From Granulicella sapmiensis (GTDB lineage Bacteria > Acidobacteriota > Terriglobia > Terriglobales > Acidobacteriaceae): 64,000 nucleotides of DNA. Each line of letters begins with the position of its first letter. Positions within the stretch are counted from its first letter, which is position 1. The translations under genes and the position numbers were made by a program. The notes under the pieces were generated by a model, which saw only the letters and a list, made by a program, of their open reading frames with translations, was not told where the DNA came from and did no database searches. The DNA is taken from contig JAMFSR010000028.1 of the NCBI GenBank assembly GCA_026225395.1, positions 1 to 64,000 of the forward strand. The letters are read 5' to 3'. Below, piece after piece: positions 41,401 to 50,130 of this stretch.

Positions 41401-41767
41401 TGTGGCAAAGCAGCTGGCTGATGCTGGTGCGTTTACGTATCACGGGGCGGTTGGAGATTTTCGAGCGCCGTGGATGGGCGACTGGTACTTTGTCCGCGAG
41501 CATGCAGTATCTGCAGGCATGCCGGTGAATCAGGCGATGGGTGGGTTTTATCAGGCCAAGGGGCGCGAGTCGAATGGACTGCTGGTGGAAGGTGAAGGCG
41601 TAGAGGTGATCGTGGGGTACTCGCGCGACCACGACCGTAAGGTTGGTGCGGGGACATTTACGGCGAAGCTGGGTAAGGGCAAGGTGTTGTTTCATCGAGT
41701 GCCGGAGATGCATCCGGTGATGCAGCAGCGGTTTCTGGCGAACGCTTTGAAATGGCTTGTGAGCTAG
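38447..41767 (+). CDS. Tat-exported glycoside hydrolase family 2-like enzyme
   Basis: 1106 residues from the ATG at 38447. The leader RLLTRRRFLQTATIATAATQ is a twin-arginine signal. Then come a jelly-roll sugar-binding domain (WWWRAIEIPAAMRGKRIFLHVRGAHLRAEVY, in part), an immunoglobulin-like domain, and a TIM barrel (about residues 420-700). The acid/base candidate is the Glu in YCLQNEIG (near residue 543) and the nucleophile candidate is the Glu in NVLTEYGEMEG. Length and domains fit beta-galactosidase, beta-mannosidase or glucuronidase relatives; the substrate is unknown. The final about 250 residues form two extra beta domains. Bases 38208-38446 upstream hold small hairpins (GGATGCC/GGCATCC) and no gene. 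Confidence 0.85.
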   Translation: MSDRLLTRRRFLQTATIATAATQLAPVLGAQPAEQTVPYPENGTLVPDHGWRIWLDTKAAWEADDIFLPEDVAWADGSLRGKGKTLPVNAPTGGWDTLTATAGLEVLLPTTVEQHFWGKEGSRPYTPEEYRYAADTKGGKQAPAPPTDDDVPQNGAYFGVSWWWRAIEIPAAMRGKRIFLHVRGAHLRAEVYLNRKLVGYSIMEELPFECDLTNAANPGGENVLAIRITNPFGRFDWVDGLNAKWGHVSLYRSHGFGGMDRGMTISASSYPLRIRSAWALNTPVTNEEVTDGVRNSTLQVYADIEAIEAVESTAYSILMEVVDPATSKVVDSHSRLLEAKKPGEVVRQNLALYGRNVEIWDLDHPKLYELRVSIGRSTKSGQQEFHDPPHRSVCAFRWFAPAGIGTNALFRLNGRRIRIYTSISWGFWGLNGMWPVPELAEKEVAQAKKLGLNCLNFHRNLAKEDVLRAHDRLGLLRYMEPGAGKFAIGKMPSNTNPSANSVVMQKATGEADLFAQRYMFVRCVEMVKAFRSHPSVIEYCLQNEIGADLKNPATIAILKAMHEEDPSRCVVLNDGFVAEPRKAAQAWYEPWSDGLKEGKLHRSDEEPWGDWWIQHQGAGDQWYDEFYKSPTDYTYRAPFKNVLTEYGEMEGCARPDNHPLMMHQIKETYKKYGGDSYDLADHEEIIAGYEKFLDKWEFRKAFPTSESLFLAVGRTCYESWQNYLENARISDELDFAAISGWESTSIENHSGIVDNLRNFKSDPGLISSSLLPVRPIAKQRTLVVEQGKTATFDLYFANDTPEAVTGMLTFSMIAPSGKRKELISLPAPGHVVDQFSYLLKTGFETPVLAEEGLYRFKFALSSAPLSTQTKEIWVTRAYPQNESCQALKVGVSGISARLRKQLSELGCVSVSDFKAGETYGAIISSGLTANAKIDGQIGETTGETNPINAVQTTTQLGRLDPAIVEAVKAGTPLLAIPQADSLSEGVAKQLADAGAFTYHGAVGDFRAPWMGDWYFVREHAVSAGMPVNQAMGGFYQAKGRESNGLLVEGEGVEVIVGYSRDHDRKVGAGTFTAKLGKGKVLFHRVPEMHPVMQQRFLANALKWLVS

Positions 41768-41808
41768 CTTGCAAGACTGTGTCGCGGCGAACGCGATACC
41801 ATGTCTGG

Positions 41809-42570
41809 ATGACTGGACTTCGTGAACAAGAACTGATTGCTACCTCCAATGCCCTGCTGGATGCACGACGCACGGGTGTGACCCTTGCCGACCTGCCTGA
41901 GAGCTCCCAGCCCGTGGACATCGCCGAGGTGTACTTTGTGCAGGACCTGATAGCTGCGGCCTATGGCGAGATTGGTGGGTGGAAGATTGGCGCGCCGAAC
42001 GCCGAAGCGACACCGCTGTTTGCGCCGATGCCGAAGGCCTGGATGGCGCCTTCCGGAAGCACGCTGACGGGCAACCGGTATCGTGGGTTGGAGGCGGAGA
42101 TTGCGTTTCTGGTTGGGCAGGATTTGCCGCCGCGGGATACGCCTTATACGCGGGCGGAGGCTGTGGCTGCGATGGCGTCGTGCCATCCGGTGATTGAGGT
42201 GCTGGAGTCGGCGTTTGCTGATCCGATGGTCGTCGTGAAGAACTCGATGTTGGCAGATTTGCAGATGCATGGCGGGTTTGCCTATGGCCCGGCGGTGGCG
42301 AACTGGGAAGCGATTGATTTCAATGCGGAGAAGGTGACGTTGTCGGTCGATGGTGTGGTTCGCGTGGAGCGGACGGGATCGAACACGTCGGGTGATTTGG
42401 TGAAGCTGCTGCCCTGGCTGGCGAATGAAGGTGCGGTGCGGACGGGTGGCTTGAAGAAGGGTCAGTGGATTACAACGGGATCGTGGACGGGGAATACGCT
42501 GGGTTCGGAGAAGTCTTCGGTTGATGTTGTTTTTTCGACGGCGGGTAGTGTGAGTTTGAAGTTTGCTTAG
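41809..42570 (+). CDS. 2-keto-4-pentenoate hydratase / FAH family protein
   Basis: 253 residues from the ATG at 41809. IGGWKIGAPNAEAT, GLEAEIAFLVGQDLPPRD, HPVIEVLESAF and TSGDLVKLLPWLANE are the fumarylacetoacetate-hydrolase-fold features of MhpD-type hydratases and related oxaloacetate/acylpyruvate decarboxylases. The metal ligands Glu (GLEAEIAF) and Glu (VIEVLES) are present. The family acts on 2-oxo acids in aromatic or sugar-acid breakdown. It begins 41 bases after the GH2 gene, so it may share its transcript and deal with a sugar-acid product, which is inferred. No clear Shine-Dalgarno. Confidence 0.85.
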   Translation: MTGLREQELIATSNALLDARRTGVTLADLPESSQPVDIAEVYFVQDLIAAAYGEIGGWKIGAPNAEATPLFAPMPKAWMAPSGSTLTGNRYRGLEAEIAFLVGQDLPPRDTPYTRAEAVAAMASCHPVIEVLESAFADPMVVVKNSMLADLQMHGGFAYGPAVANWEAIDFNAEKVTLSVDGVVRVERTGSNTSGDLVKLLPWLANEGAVRTGGLKKGQWITTGSWTGNTLGSEKSSVDVVFSTAGSVSLKFA

Positions 42571-42580
42571 AGTGCTGTGG

Positions 42581-42607
42581 CCGCTGAGGAAGTCGTTCCC
42601 TCAGCGG
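42581..42607. repeat. Palindromic repeat after the FAH gene
   Basis: CCGCTGAGG (42581-42589) pairs perfectly with CCTCAGCGG (42599-42607) across 9 bases. It lies 10 bases after the FAH stop and has no T-run. Confidence 0.6.
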
Positions 42608-42637
42608 CTAAAGCCGGATTTGTTGTGAGGGGTTTAT

Positions 42638-42657
42638 GGCACGGCTGAAGCCGTGCC
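42638..42657. repeat. Palindrome with CGGCTGAAGCCG core
   Basis: GGCACGGCT-GA-AGCCGTGCC is a perfect 9-bp palindrome. It shares the GCTGAAGC-type core with GGGGCTTCAGCCCC inside the element at 6862-7043. Confidence 0.65.
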
Positions 42658-42681
42658 CCTTCGAAAGCAAGATGGCTCGGA

Positions 42682-42770
42682 CAGCAGATCCCCTGCGAGG
42701 ATGACAGAAAGAAAAGCAAGAACAACAGAGCGACTGCAGATTCCTCCGCTGCGCTGCGGAATGGAAAACT
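42682..42770. repeat. Dispersed repeat family 1, copy 3
   Basis: GCAGATCCCCTGCGAGGATG and the GACAGAAAGAAAAGCAAG tail match copies 1 and 2. The second module is altered here to GCAGATTCCTCCGCTGCGCT followed by GCGGAATG, forming a longer hairpin. The gap 42571-42817 contains only these repeats. Confidence 0.75.
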
Positions 42771-42817
42771 GAATAAGTTGTTGCGGACGGAAAAATAAGG
42801 TTTTAGAAGGACACGAT

Positions 42818-44425
42818 ATGCCGACACTTCCCCAAGGCGTTGCACTGCACGCCACTACTGCTGATAAGTACGACGTTGTTTTGACGCCTGAGGCGCTGGA
42901 GTTTGCGGCGGCGCTGCAGCGGGAGTTCAATCCGACGCGGTTGCAGTTGCTGGCGGCGCGTGAGGTGCGGCAGGCGCGGCTGGATGCTGGTGAGCGGCCG
43001 GACTTTTTGGCCGAAACGGCAGCTGTGCGGGAAGATACGTGGACCGTGGCTCCGCTGCCGGCGGATCTGCTGGACCGGCGAGTGGAGATTACGGGGCCGG
43101 TGGACCGGAAGATGATCATCAATGCGCTGAACTCGGGCGCGAAGGTGTTCATGGCGGACTTTGAGGACTCGACGACACCTACCTGGGAGAACGTGCTGGA
43201 CGGGCAGCTGAACCTGCGCGATGCGGTGCGGCGGACGATTACGTACAGCGACGAAAAGACGGGCAAGCAGTATGCGCTGAAGGATAATCCGGCGGTGCTG
43301 TTTGTGCGGGCGCGTGGGTGGCACCTGGAAGAGCGGCATGTGGTTGTGGATGGCGAGTTCATGTCAGGTGGGATTTTTGATTTTGCGATGTACTTCTTCC
43401 ATAACGCGAAGGAGCTGCTGGCGCGGGGATCGGGACCTTACTTCTATCTACCGAAGATGGAGTCGCATTTGGAGGCTCGGCTGTGGAACTCGATTTTTGT
43501 GAGGGCGCAGGAGTTGCTGGGCGTGCCGCAGGGGACGATCAAGGCTACTTGTTTGATCGAAACGATTCTCGCCACATTTGAGATGGACGAGATTCTGTAT
43601 GAGCTGCGGGAGCACTCGGCGGGGTTGAACTGCGGGCGGTGGGATTACATCTTCAGCTTCATCAAGAAGCTGGCCGGTGATGAGACGCTGCTGCTGCCGG
43701 ATCGCGGGCAGGTGACGATGGGGACGCCGTTTATGCTGGCCTACTCGAAGCTGTGTATTAAGACGTGCCACCGGCGCAATGTGAGTGCGATGGGTGGGAT
43801 GAGTGCGCTGATTCCGATCAAGAGCGATCCGGTGGCGAATGAGAAGGCGCTGGCGGGAGTTCGTGCGGACAAGGAGCGTGAGGCGACGAACGGGCATGAT
43901 GGCACGTGGGTTGCGCATCCGGGGTTGGTACCGATTGCTATGGAAGTGTTCGACCGGATTATGCCAGAGCCGAACCAGATTGCGAAGCAGCTGCCTGACT
44001 TCCATGTGACGGCGGCGGAGTTGCTCGAAGTTCCGAAAGGGACGATTACCGAGGCTGGGCTGAAGCAGAATGTTGCTGTGGGGCTGGGGTATCTGGAAGC
44101 GTGGTTGCGCGGGATTGGGTGCGTACCGCTGTTCAACATGATGGAAGATGCGGCGACGGCGGAGATTTCACGGTCGCAGCTATGGCAGTGGGTGCATCAT
44201 CATGCGGTGCTGGAGGATGGGCGCGCGGTTACGGCGGAGCTTTGCGATGCGTACATCGATGCGGAGCTGGAGCGGGCGCGGTTGGCTTTTCCAGCGGAGC
44301 GATATGCGGCGTATGAGCATGCGGCGTTTTTGACGCGGGAGCTGATCAAGACGCCGAAGTTCAAGGACTTTCTTACTCTGCCCGCGTATAGCCGCGTGGT
44401 GGCTACTGAGGTCTATACGGCTTAG
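42818..44425 (+). CDS. aceB: Malate synthase A
   Basis: 535 residues, the size of the A-type enzyme. It condenses glyoxylate with acetyl-CoA to malate in the glyoxylate shunt. Family marks: FMADFEDSTTPTWEN, FVRARGWHLEERHV, YFYLPKMESHLEARLWN, IKATCLIETILATFEMDEIL, LNCGRWDYIFSFIKK and NMMEDAATAEISRSQLWQW, which holds the catalytic Asp. The ATG at 42818 has AAGG 9 bases upstream. Isocitrate lyase is not in the window. It is followed after 21 bases by pabBC. Confidence 0.96.
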   Translation: MPTLPQGVALHATTADKYDVVLTPEALEFAAALQREFNPTRLQLLAAREVRQARLDAGERPDFLAETAAVREDTWTVAPLPADLLDRRVEITGPVDRKMIINALNSGAKVFMADFEDSTTPTWENVLDGQLNLRDAVRRTITYSDEKTGKQYALKDNPAVLFVRARGWHLEERHVVVDGEFMSGGIFDFAMYFFHNAKELLARGSGPYFYLPKMESHLEARLWNSIFVRAQELLGVPQGTIKATCLIETILATFEMDEILYELREHSAGLNCGRWDYIFSFIKKLAGDETLLLPDRGQVTMGTPFMLAYSKLCIKTCHRRNVSAMGGMSALIPIKSDPVANEKALAGVRADKEREATNGHDGTWVAHPGLVPIAMEVFDRIMPEPNQIAKQLPDFHVTAAELLEVPKGTITEAGLKQNVAVGLGYLEAWLRGIGCVPLFNMMEDAATAEISRSQLWQWVHHHAVLEDGRAVTAELCDAYIDAELERARLAFPAERYAAYEHAAFLTRELIKTPKFKDFLTLPAYSRVVATEVYTA

Positions 44426-44446
44426 GCCGCACGACATGCCACGATC

Positions 44447-46327
44447 ATGATCCAGTACAAACGTCTGCCGGAAGCAGTGCATGCTCTTGTGGGGGAGCGT
44501 GCGGGTGCGGTGTTGCTGGAGACTTCGCGGTTCGATGCGGAGAATTATCGGAGCTATGTGTTTCTCGATCCACTGCGCGTGCTTGTGGCGGCGAAGGCGG
44601 ATGAGTTGCCTGGGATATTTGCGCAGATGGAAGAGGCGCTTGCTGCGGGTTGTTATGTGGCGGGGTATCTCTCGTATGAGGCGGGGTATCACTTTCAGGG
44701 AGTGGCGGAGCGGTGGGCGCATGAAGTGGGTGAGCCGCTGGCGTGGTTTGGGGTGTATGGCGGGGTTTCGGTTTTCGACCATTGCAGCGGTCAGTTTGAT
44801 GGGGTGAGGCTGCCGGAGCTAGCGGACGTTGCGGCCCGAGGGCGAGCGGCCGCGTTTCCGGCGGATGAGATTGCGTTGGGGATCAGCCGCGAGCGGTATG
44901 GCGAGAAGATCGCGCGGATCAAAGAGCACATCGCGGCGGGCGCTACGTACCAGGTGAATTTTACGGATCGGATTCGGGCTGAGAGTGGGTTGTCGGCTGC
45001 GGAGTTGTTTCTTACGCTGGCGCAGCAGCAGCGGGCCGCTTATAGTGCGCTGGTGAATTTGGGGGATCGGCAGATTCTGTCGTTTTCACCGGAGCTGCTG
45101 TTCAGGACTGAGGGGCGGCGGGTGGTGATGCGGCCGATGAAGGGGACGTGGCGGCGTGGGATGGATGCGGTGGAGGATATGGCCGCGGCGCTGCAGTTGC
45201 AGCACGATGAGAAGAATCGCAGCGAGCATTTGATGATCGTCGACCTGGAGCGGAATGATCTGGGGCGGATTTGCGAGACAGGGAGTGTGCAGGTGGATGA
45301 CCTGTTTTCGGTGGAGCGGTATGAGACGCTGCTGCAGATGACGTCGACCGTGTCGGGTGTGTTGCGTGAGGGGTTGAGCTGGTATGAGCTGTTTCGCAGT
45401 GTGTTTCCGAGTGGGTCGATTACTGGCGCGCCGAAGATCAGCACGATGGGGATCATTCGCGAGCTGGAGGATTCGGCGCGCGGGGTTTATACGGGGTCGA
45501 TTGGGTTTATCGCGCCTGCGGGCGATGCGGTGTTCAACGTGGCGATACGGACAGTGGTGCTGGATGACGGGCGGGTGACGATGGGTGTGGGTGGAGGTAT
45601 TGTGACGGATTCGGATGCTGAAGCAGAGTATGAGGAGTGCCGGCTGAAGGCTTCGTTTCTGACGCGGACGCTGCCGACGTTTGCGCTGCTGGAGACGATG
45701 CTATGGGATGGGAACTATGAGTTTCTGGAGCTGCACCTGGACCGGTTGCAGCTTTCGTGCAGCTACTTCGGCTTCCCTTTTGAGCCGGAGAGGATTCGGG
45801 AGCGGCTGGAGGAGATGGCGAAGACGTTTATGCCGCCGAACTGGCAGCGGGTGCGGATGACGCTGGGGCGGGATGGGGAGATTGGGCTTACGAGCTCTGC
45901 GGTTGGGTTTGCGAAGAAGGCTTGCCGAGTGAGGATTTCGGCGGAGCGGACTTCTTCTGCGGATGTTTTTCTGCGGCATAAGACGACGCATCGGACGGTT
46001 TATGACGGGGCTTTTCAGACGGCGCAACAGGAGGGGTTGGACGAGGTGTTGTTTCTGAATGAGCGGGGCGAGGTGACTGAAGGGGCTATCAGCAATGTGT
46101 TTGCGAAGGTGGATGGGCGGCTGGTGACGCCGCCGCTGGCTTCGGGGGTTTTGCCGGGGATTTATCGGCGGCATGTGCTGGATGCTGTGGCTTCGGCCGA
46201 GGAGCGGGTGCTGACGGTCGAAGATCTACAGGGGGCGGAAGAGGTTTATCTTTGTAACTCGGTGAGAGGGCTGAGGCGGGTTACGGAGCTGGATGGGAGC
46301 GGCATACATCCCGCGTACCGTACATAG
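44447..46327 (+). CDS. pabBC: Aminodeoxychorismate synthase / lyase fusion (PabB-PabC)
   Basis: 626 residues. The first about 410 residues are the chorismate-binding synthase: SFSPELLFR, then VMRPMKGTWRRG with the active-site Lys typical of PabB (TrpE has Ala there), LMIVDLERNDLGRIC, FPSGSITGAPKI and MGVGGGIVTDSD. From about residue 415 a class IV aminotransferase-type lyase begins (LLETMLWDGNYEFLELHLDR); its PLP Lys is in FLRHKTTHR and the end has LNERGEVTEGAISNVF. The protein should turn chorismate into 4-aminobenzoate for folate. The glutamine amidotransferase PabA must be elsewhere. It is monocistronic or cotranscribed with aceB. Confidence 0.94.
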   Translation: MIQYKRLPEAVHALVGERAGAVLLETSRFDAENYRSYVFLDPLRVLVAAKADELPGIFAQMEEALAAGCYVAGYLSYEAGYHFQGVAERWAHEVGEPLAWFGVYGGVSVFDHCSGQFDGVRLPELADVAARGRAAAFPADEIALGISRERYGEKIARIKEHIAAGATYQVNFTDRIRAESGLSAAELFLTLAQQQRAAYSALVNLGDRQILSFSPELLFRTEGRRVVMRPMKGTWRRGMDAVEDMAAALQLQHDEKNRSEHLMIVDLERNDLGRICETGSVQVDDLFSVERYETLLQMTSTVSGVLREGLSWYELFRSVFPSGSITGAPKISTMGIIRELEDSARGVYTGSIGFIAPAGDAVFNVAIRTVVLDDGRVTMGVGGGIVTDSDAEAEYEECRLKASFLTRTLPTFALLETMLWDGNYEFLELHLDRLQLSCSYFGFPFEPERIRERLEEMAKTFMPPNWQRVRMTLGRDGEIGLTSSAVGFAKKACRVRISAERTSSADVFLRHKTTHRTVYDGAFQTAQQEGLDEVLFLNERGEVTEGAISNVFAKVDGRLVTPPLASGVLPGIYRRHVLDAVASAEERVLTVEDLQGAEEVYLCNSVRGLRRVTELDGSGIHPAYRT

Positions 46328-46367
46328 CAGTCTCACCTGATGACGAAATTTTCATGAGGTGAACGCG

Positions 46368-47321
46368 ATGGCGCGTCCGTACTGGTCAGGGCAGATACAA
46401 ATTTCGCTGGTGCAGTTTGGGGTGAAGCTGTTTGTCGCTACCGAGGCGAAGAGCGATATTCATTTTCACCAGATCGACCGCAAGAGCGGCGAACGGGTGA
46501 AGCACCAGAAGGTGCTGGCGTCGGCGGTGGAGAACGAGCCCGATGAGGCGGCTGATCAATCTCAGGTTGTTGAGAAGAACCAGATCGTGAAGGGGTATGA
46601 GTACTCCAAGGGGCAGTATGTGACGATTGAGCCCGAGGAGCTGGCGCAGCTGCGGGTGCCTTCGAAGCACACCATGGAAGTGACGCAGTTTGTGGATGAG
46701 GCGGATATTTCTCCAGAGTACTTTGAGAAGCCTTACTTTGTGATCCCGGAAAATGATGCGCAGGCTGAGGCGTTTGCGACGGTGCGCAAGGCGCTGGTGG
46801 ATACGAAGAAGGTAGCGCTAACGAAGATTGCCTTCGGCGGGCGCGAGCATGTGGCGGCGATTGTGCCAGCCGGTAGCGATGCGCATGGCGGCATGATGCT
46901 GTACACGATGCGCTATGCGGCGGAGCTGCGTGACTCGGCGGAGTACTTCAGGGACATCAAGAAGACGACGGTGGATTCGGATTCGCTGGGGTTGGCGAAA
47001 GAATTGATCAAGCGGAAGGCGGGACACTTTGATCCTTCGAAGTTTATCGATGGGTATGAGGCTGCCGTGAAGGAGCTGGTGGAAGCCAAGCTGAAGCATG
47101 CGCCGATACCGAAGGATGAGGCTCCAGCGGCGAAGAAGGGCAAGGTGATCAACCTGATGGATGCGCTGCGTAAGTCGGTTAGCGGCGGGGCGAAGGCTGA
47201 GGAGGAAGAAGAGGCTAAGCCGGCGGCGGAGAAGAAGCGTGGGCTTTCGCTGGTGAAGACAACGGCGAAGAAGGCCGCGAAGCACGTGGCTAAGACGGCG
47301 CATAAGCGGAAGTCGGCGTAA
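46368..47321 (+). CDS. ku: Ku protein (bacterial non-homologous end joining)
   Basis: 317 residues from the ATG at 46368, with GAGGTG upstream; an in-frame GTG at 46359 is the alternative. Ku is a homodimeric ring that threads onto broken DNA ends and recruits LigD. Core motifs: ARPYWSGQIQISLVQFGVKLF, KSGERVKHQKV, VVEKNQIVKGYEY, FEKPYFVIPE and ALVDTKKVALTKIAF. The C-terminus (about residue 260 on) is long, Lys/Ala-rich and histone-H1-like (KTTAKKAAKHVAKTAHKRKS), a known extended tail type that adds DNA binding. ligD starts 4 bases after the stop. Confidence 0.96.
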   Translation: MARPYWSGQIQISLVQFGVKLFVATEAKSDIHFHQIDRKSGERVKHQKVLASAVENEPDEAADQSQVVEKNQIVKGYEYSKGQYVTIEPEELAQLRVPSKHTMEVTQFVDEADISPEYFEKPYFVIPENDAQAEAFATVRKALVDTKKVALTKIAFGGREHVAAIVPAGSDAHGGMMLYTMRYAAELRDSAEYFRDIKKTTVDSDSLGLAKELIKRKAGHFDPSKFIDGYEAAVKELVEAKLKHAPIPKDEAPAAKKGKVINLMDALRKSVSGGAKAEEEEEAKPAAEKKRGLSLVKTTAKKAAKHVAKTAHKRKSA

Positions 47322-47325
47322 AGCG

Positions 47326-50073
47326 ATGGCGACGAAAAAGAGTGTGAAGAAAGCGGTGGTGAAGAAGGCGGTGGTGAAGAAAGCTGTCATCAAAACGCCT
47401 GGGGTGAAGCGTGCGGGTTCGGCGGCGGATGCGGTGGATGAGCAGCTGGCGCGGTATCGCGAGATGCGGGACTTTGGGGTGACGGCGGAGCCTGCGGGGT
47501 CGAAGAAGGATGCGGCGAAGACGAAGAAGATCAATGCCCTGCCTTTTGTGATTCAGAAGCATGCGGCTTCGCACCTGCACTATGACTTTCGGCTGGGGTG
47601 GAATGGGGTGTTGAAGAGCTGGGCCGTGGCGAAGGGGCCGAGCTATGTTGTTGCCGACCGCCGCCTGGCGGTGCAGGTGGAAGACCATCCGATGGAGTAT
47701 GGCGGGTTTGAGGGGATCATTCCGAAGGGCCAGTATGGCGGCGGAACGGTGATGGTTTGGGACCAGGGGACGTGGGAACCGCAGGCCGGGCATGAGGATG
47801 TGGACGCCGGACTGCGGGATGGGTCGCTGAAGTTCATCATGCATGGCAAGAAGATGAAGGGCAAGTGGACGCTGATCCGGATGAAAGGCGACCGGTGGGG
47901 ATCGAAGTCGTCGAAGCCGAACTGGTTGCTGATCAAGGAGCATGATGAGTTTGAGCGGACGAAGGATGATCCTTGTGTGACGGAGGATTCGCCGAACTCG
48001 GCGGTGACGGGGCGGTCGCTGGAGCAGATTGCGGCGAATGAGGACCATGTCTGGAACTCAAAGGAGACTGCGAAGCCGGGGCAGGCTTGGTATCGGAATG
48101 AGTCTGCTGCTGTGGCGGAGAAGAAGCCGATTGCAGCGAAGGTGAAGAAGGTTGCGGTAGGTGAGATTGCAAAGCTGCCGAAGGAGTCGCAGCCGGAGTT
48201 TCTGGCGCCGCAGTTGGCGTTGGAGGCGACTGAGCCGCCGGGGACTACGGGTTGGCTGCATGAGCTGAAGCTGGATGGGTATAGGATACAGGCGCGGAAG
48301 CATGGGAGCAAGGTGCAGCTGCTGACGCGGAAGGGGCTGGACTGGACGCATCGGATGGCGGAAATTGCAGCCGCAGTGGCGAAGCTTCCCGCGGAAGCGG
48401 CGACGCTGGATGGTGAGGTCGTTGTGCTGAACGACGAAGGCACGACGAGCTTTGCGGATCTGCAGGCTTCGTTTCAGGATGGCGCGAAGCATGAGTTGGT
48501 CTACTTCGCTTTCGACCTGCTGCATTTGAATGGGCACAGCACGCGGGGGCTTCCGCTGGTGGAGCGGAAGCGGCTGCTGGCTGAGTTGCTGGTGGGTGCG
48601 GATGACGCAGTGCGGCTGAGTGAGCACCTGGAGACCGGTGGCGAGGCGATGTTTCATAAGGCTTGCGAGCTGCATGCTGAGGGGATTATTTCGAAGCGGA
48701 CGGATGCGGTGTATCGCGCGGGGCGCGGTGGGGATTGGTTGAAGTCGAAGTGCTTGCGGGAGCAGGAGTTTGTTATCGGTGGGTATACGTTGTCGTCGGA
48801 GGGTGACGACAGAATTGGTTCCCTGCTGCTGGGGTATTACGACGGGAAGAAGCTGGTGTATGCGGGGCGGACGGGGACCGGGTTTACGCAGAAGACGAAG
48901 CGGTCGATGATGACGGAGCTGAGCAAGCTTGAGGTAAAGGCTATGGCGTTTGACCGCATACCGGCGGAGGCTCGACGGGGGTCGGTTTGGGTAAAGCCGA
49001 AGCTGGTGGCGCAAGTGAGGTTTGCTACGTGGACGGCGGACAATCTGGTGCGGCAGGCGGCGTTCCTGGGGCTGCGTGAGGATAAGCCTGCGGAGGAGGT
49101 TCGGCGTGAGGAAGCTACAGTGGCGCCGAAGCCGAAGGCGTCGCATCGAGCGGCGATGCCGGTGGCGGCTAAGGTTGCGGTGAAGGCTGAAGGGCATGCG
49201 CCGGTGCGGCTGACGCATCCGGATAAGGTGGTTGATCCGGAGACGCAGCTGACCAAGCAGCAGCTGGCAGATTATTACTGGGCTGTGGCGGAGCGGATGC
49301 TGCCGCATGTGGCGGACAGGCCGCTGTCGCTGGTGCGGTGTCCGGAGGGGTCGAGTAAGCCGTGCTTCTTTCAGAAGCATGTGAACCACATGCTGCCGCC
49401 GGGAGTGGGTGGGATCGATGTACCGAATAAGAAGACCGGCGAGATGGAACCTTACATCACGCTGAATACGAAGGAGGCGCTGGCGGGGCTGGCGCAGATG
49501 GGCGTGCTGGAGGTGCATCCGTGGGGATCGTCGAATGGAGATTTGGAGCATCCGGACCGGTTGATTTTTGATTTGGATCCGGATGAGTTGCTGGGTTGGT
49601 CAACGGTTTGCGAGGCGGCGGCGGAGACGCGGAAGCGGCTGAAGAAGGCAGGGCTGGAGAGCTTTCTGAAGACGACCGGCGGTAAGGGGTTGCATATTGT
49701 GGCGCCGATTGTGGCGAAGCTGGGATGGACGGAGATCAAGGACCTTGCGCATAAGTTTGTGGATGCGATGGCGCGCGACAATCCGGCGCTTTATCTGACG
49801 AAGATGAGCAAGGCGGCGCGTGTGGGGAAGATTTATCTGGATTATCTGCGGAATGAGCGTGGAGCGACGGCTGTGGCGCCGTATAGTCCGCGGGCGCGGG
49901 CGGGAGCGCATGTGTCGCTTCCCTTGCCGTGGTCGGCGCTGAAGGAGACGAAGCGGCCGGTGTTTGCGGTGCATGATTTTGAGGATTGGAAGTCGAAGCT
50001 GAAGAGCGATCCCTGGAAGGACATGTTAACGCTCAAGCAAACGGTTGACCCCGCGCGGTTCGGCGGCAAGTGA
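47326..50073 (+). CDS. ligD: Multidomain DNA ligase D, order PE-ligase-polymerase
   Basis: 915 residues. After a Lys/Val-rich N-terminal repeat (VKKAVVKKAVVKKA) comes the 3'-phosphoesterase domain (HAASHLHYDFRLGWNG, DHPMEYGGFEGIIPKGQYGGG), then the ATP-dependent ligase with adenylated Lys in LKLDGYR (near residue 315) and the OB-fold, then the primase/polymerase (HPDKVVDPE, RCPEGSSKPCFFQKH, LIFDLDPDE near residue 748 with catalytic Asp pair). The gene is directly downstream of ku, so the two form a two-gene end-joining operon. Order of domains differs from mycobacterial LigD (Pol-PE-Lig) and matches the Pseudomonas type (PE-Lig-Pol). Confidence 0.96.
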   Translation: MATKKSVKKAVVKKAVVKKAVIKTPGVKRAGSAADAVDEQLARYREMRDFGVTAEPAGSKKDAAKTKKINALPFVIQKHAASHLHYDFRLGWNGVLKSWAVAKGPSYVVADRRLAVQVEDHPMEYGGFEGIIPKGQYGGGTVMVWDQGTWEPQAGHEDVDAGLRDGSLKFIMHGKKMKGKWTLIRMKGDRWGSKSSKPNWLLIKEHDEFERTKDDPCVTEDSPNSAVTGRSLEQIAANEDHVWNSKETAKPGQAWYRNESAAVAEKKPIAAKVKKVAVGEIAKLPKESQPEFLAPQLALEATEPPGTTGWLHELKLDGYRIQARKHGSKVQLLTRKGLDWTHRMAEIAAAVAKLPAEAATLDGEVVVLNDEGTTSFADLQASFQDGAKHELVYFAFDLLHLNGHSTRGLPLVERKRLLAELLVGADDAVRLSEHLETGGEAMFHKACELHAEGIISKRTDAVYRAGRGGDWLKSKCLREQEFVIGGYTLSSEGDDRIGSLLLGYYDGKKLVYAGRTGTGFTQKTKRSMMTELSKLEVKAMAFDRIPAEARRGSVWVKPKLVAQVRFATWTADNLVRQAAFLGLREDKPAEEVRREEATVAPKPKASHRAAMPVAAKVAVKAEGHAPVRLTHPDKVVDPETQLTKQQLADYYWAVAERMLPHVADRPLSLVRCPEGSSKPCFFQKHVNHMLPPGVGGIDVPNKKTGEMEPYITLNTKEALAGLAQMGVLEVHPWGSSNGDLEHPDRLIFDLDPDELLGWSTVCEAAAETRKRLKKAGLESFLKTTGGKGLHIVAPIVAKLGWTEIKDLAHKFVDAMARDNPALYLTKMSKAARVGKIYLDYLRNERGATAVAPYSPRARAGAHVSLPLPWSALKETKRPVFAVHDFEDWKSKLKSDPWKDMLTLKQTVDPARFGGK

Positions 50074-50130
50074 GGCTTGCCGGAAAGTGCATCCAACAGG
50101 AAGCGACGTAGATTTAGAAGGAGAATTAGA

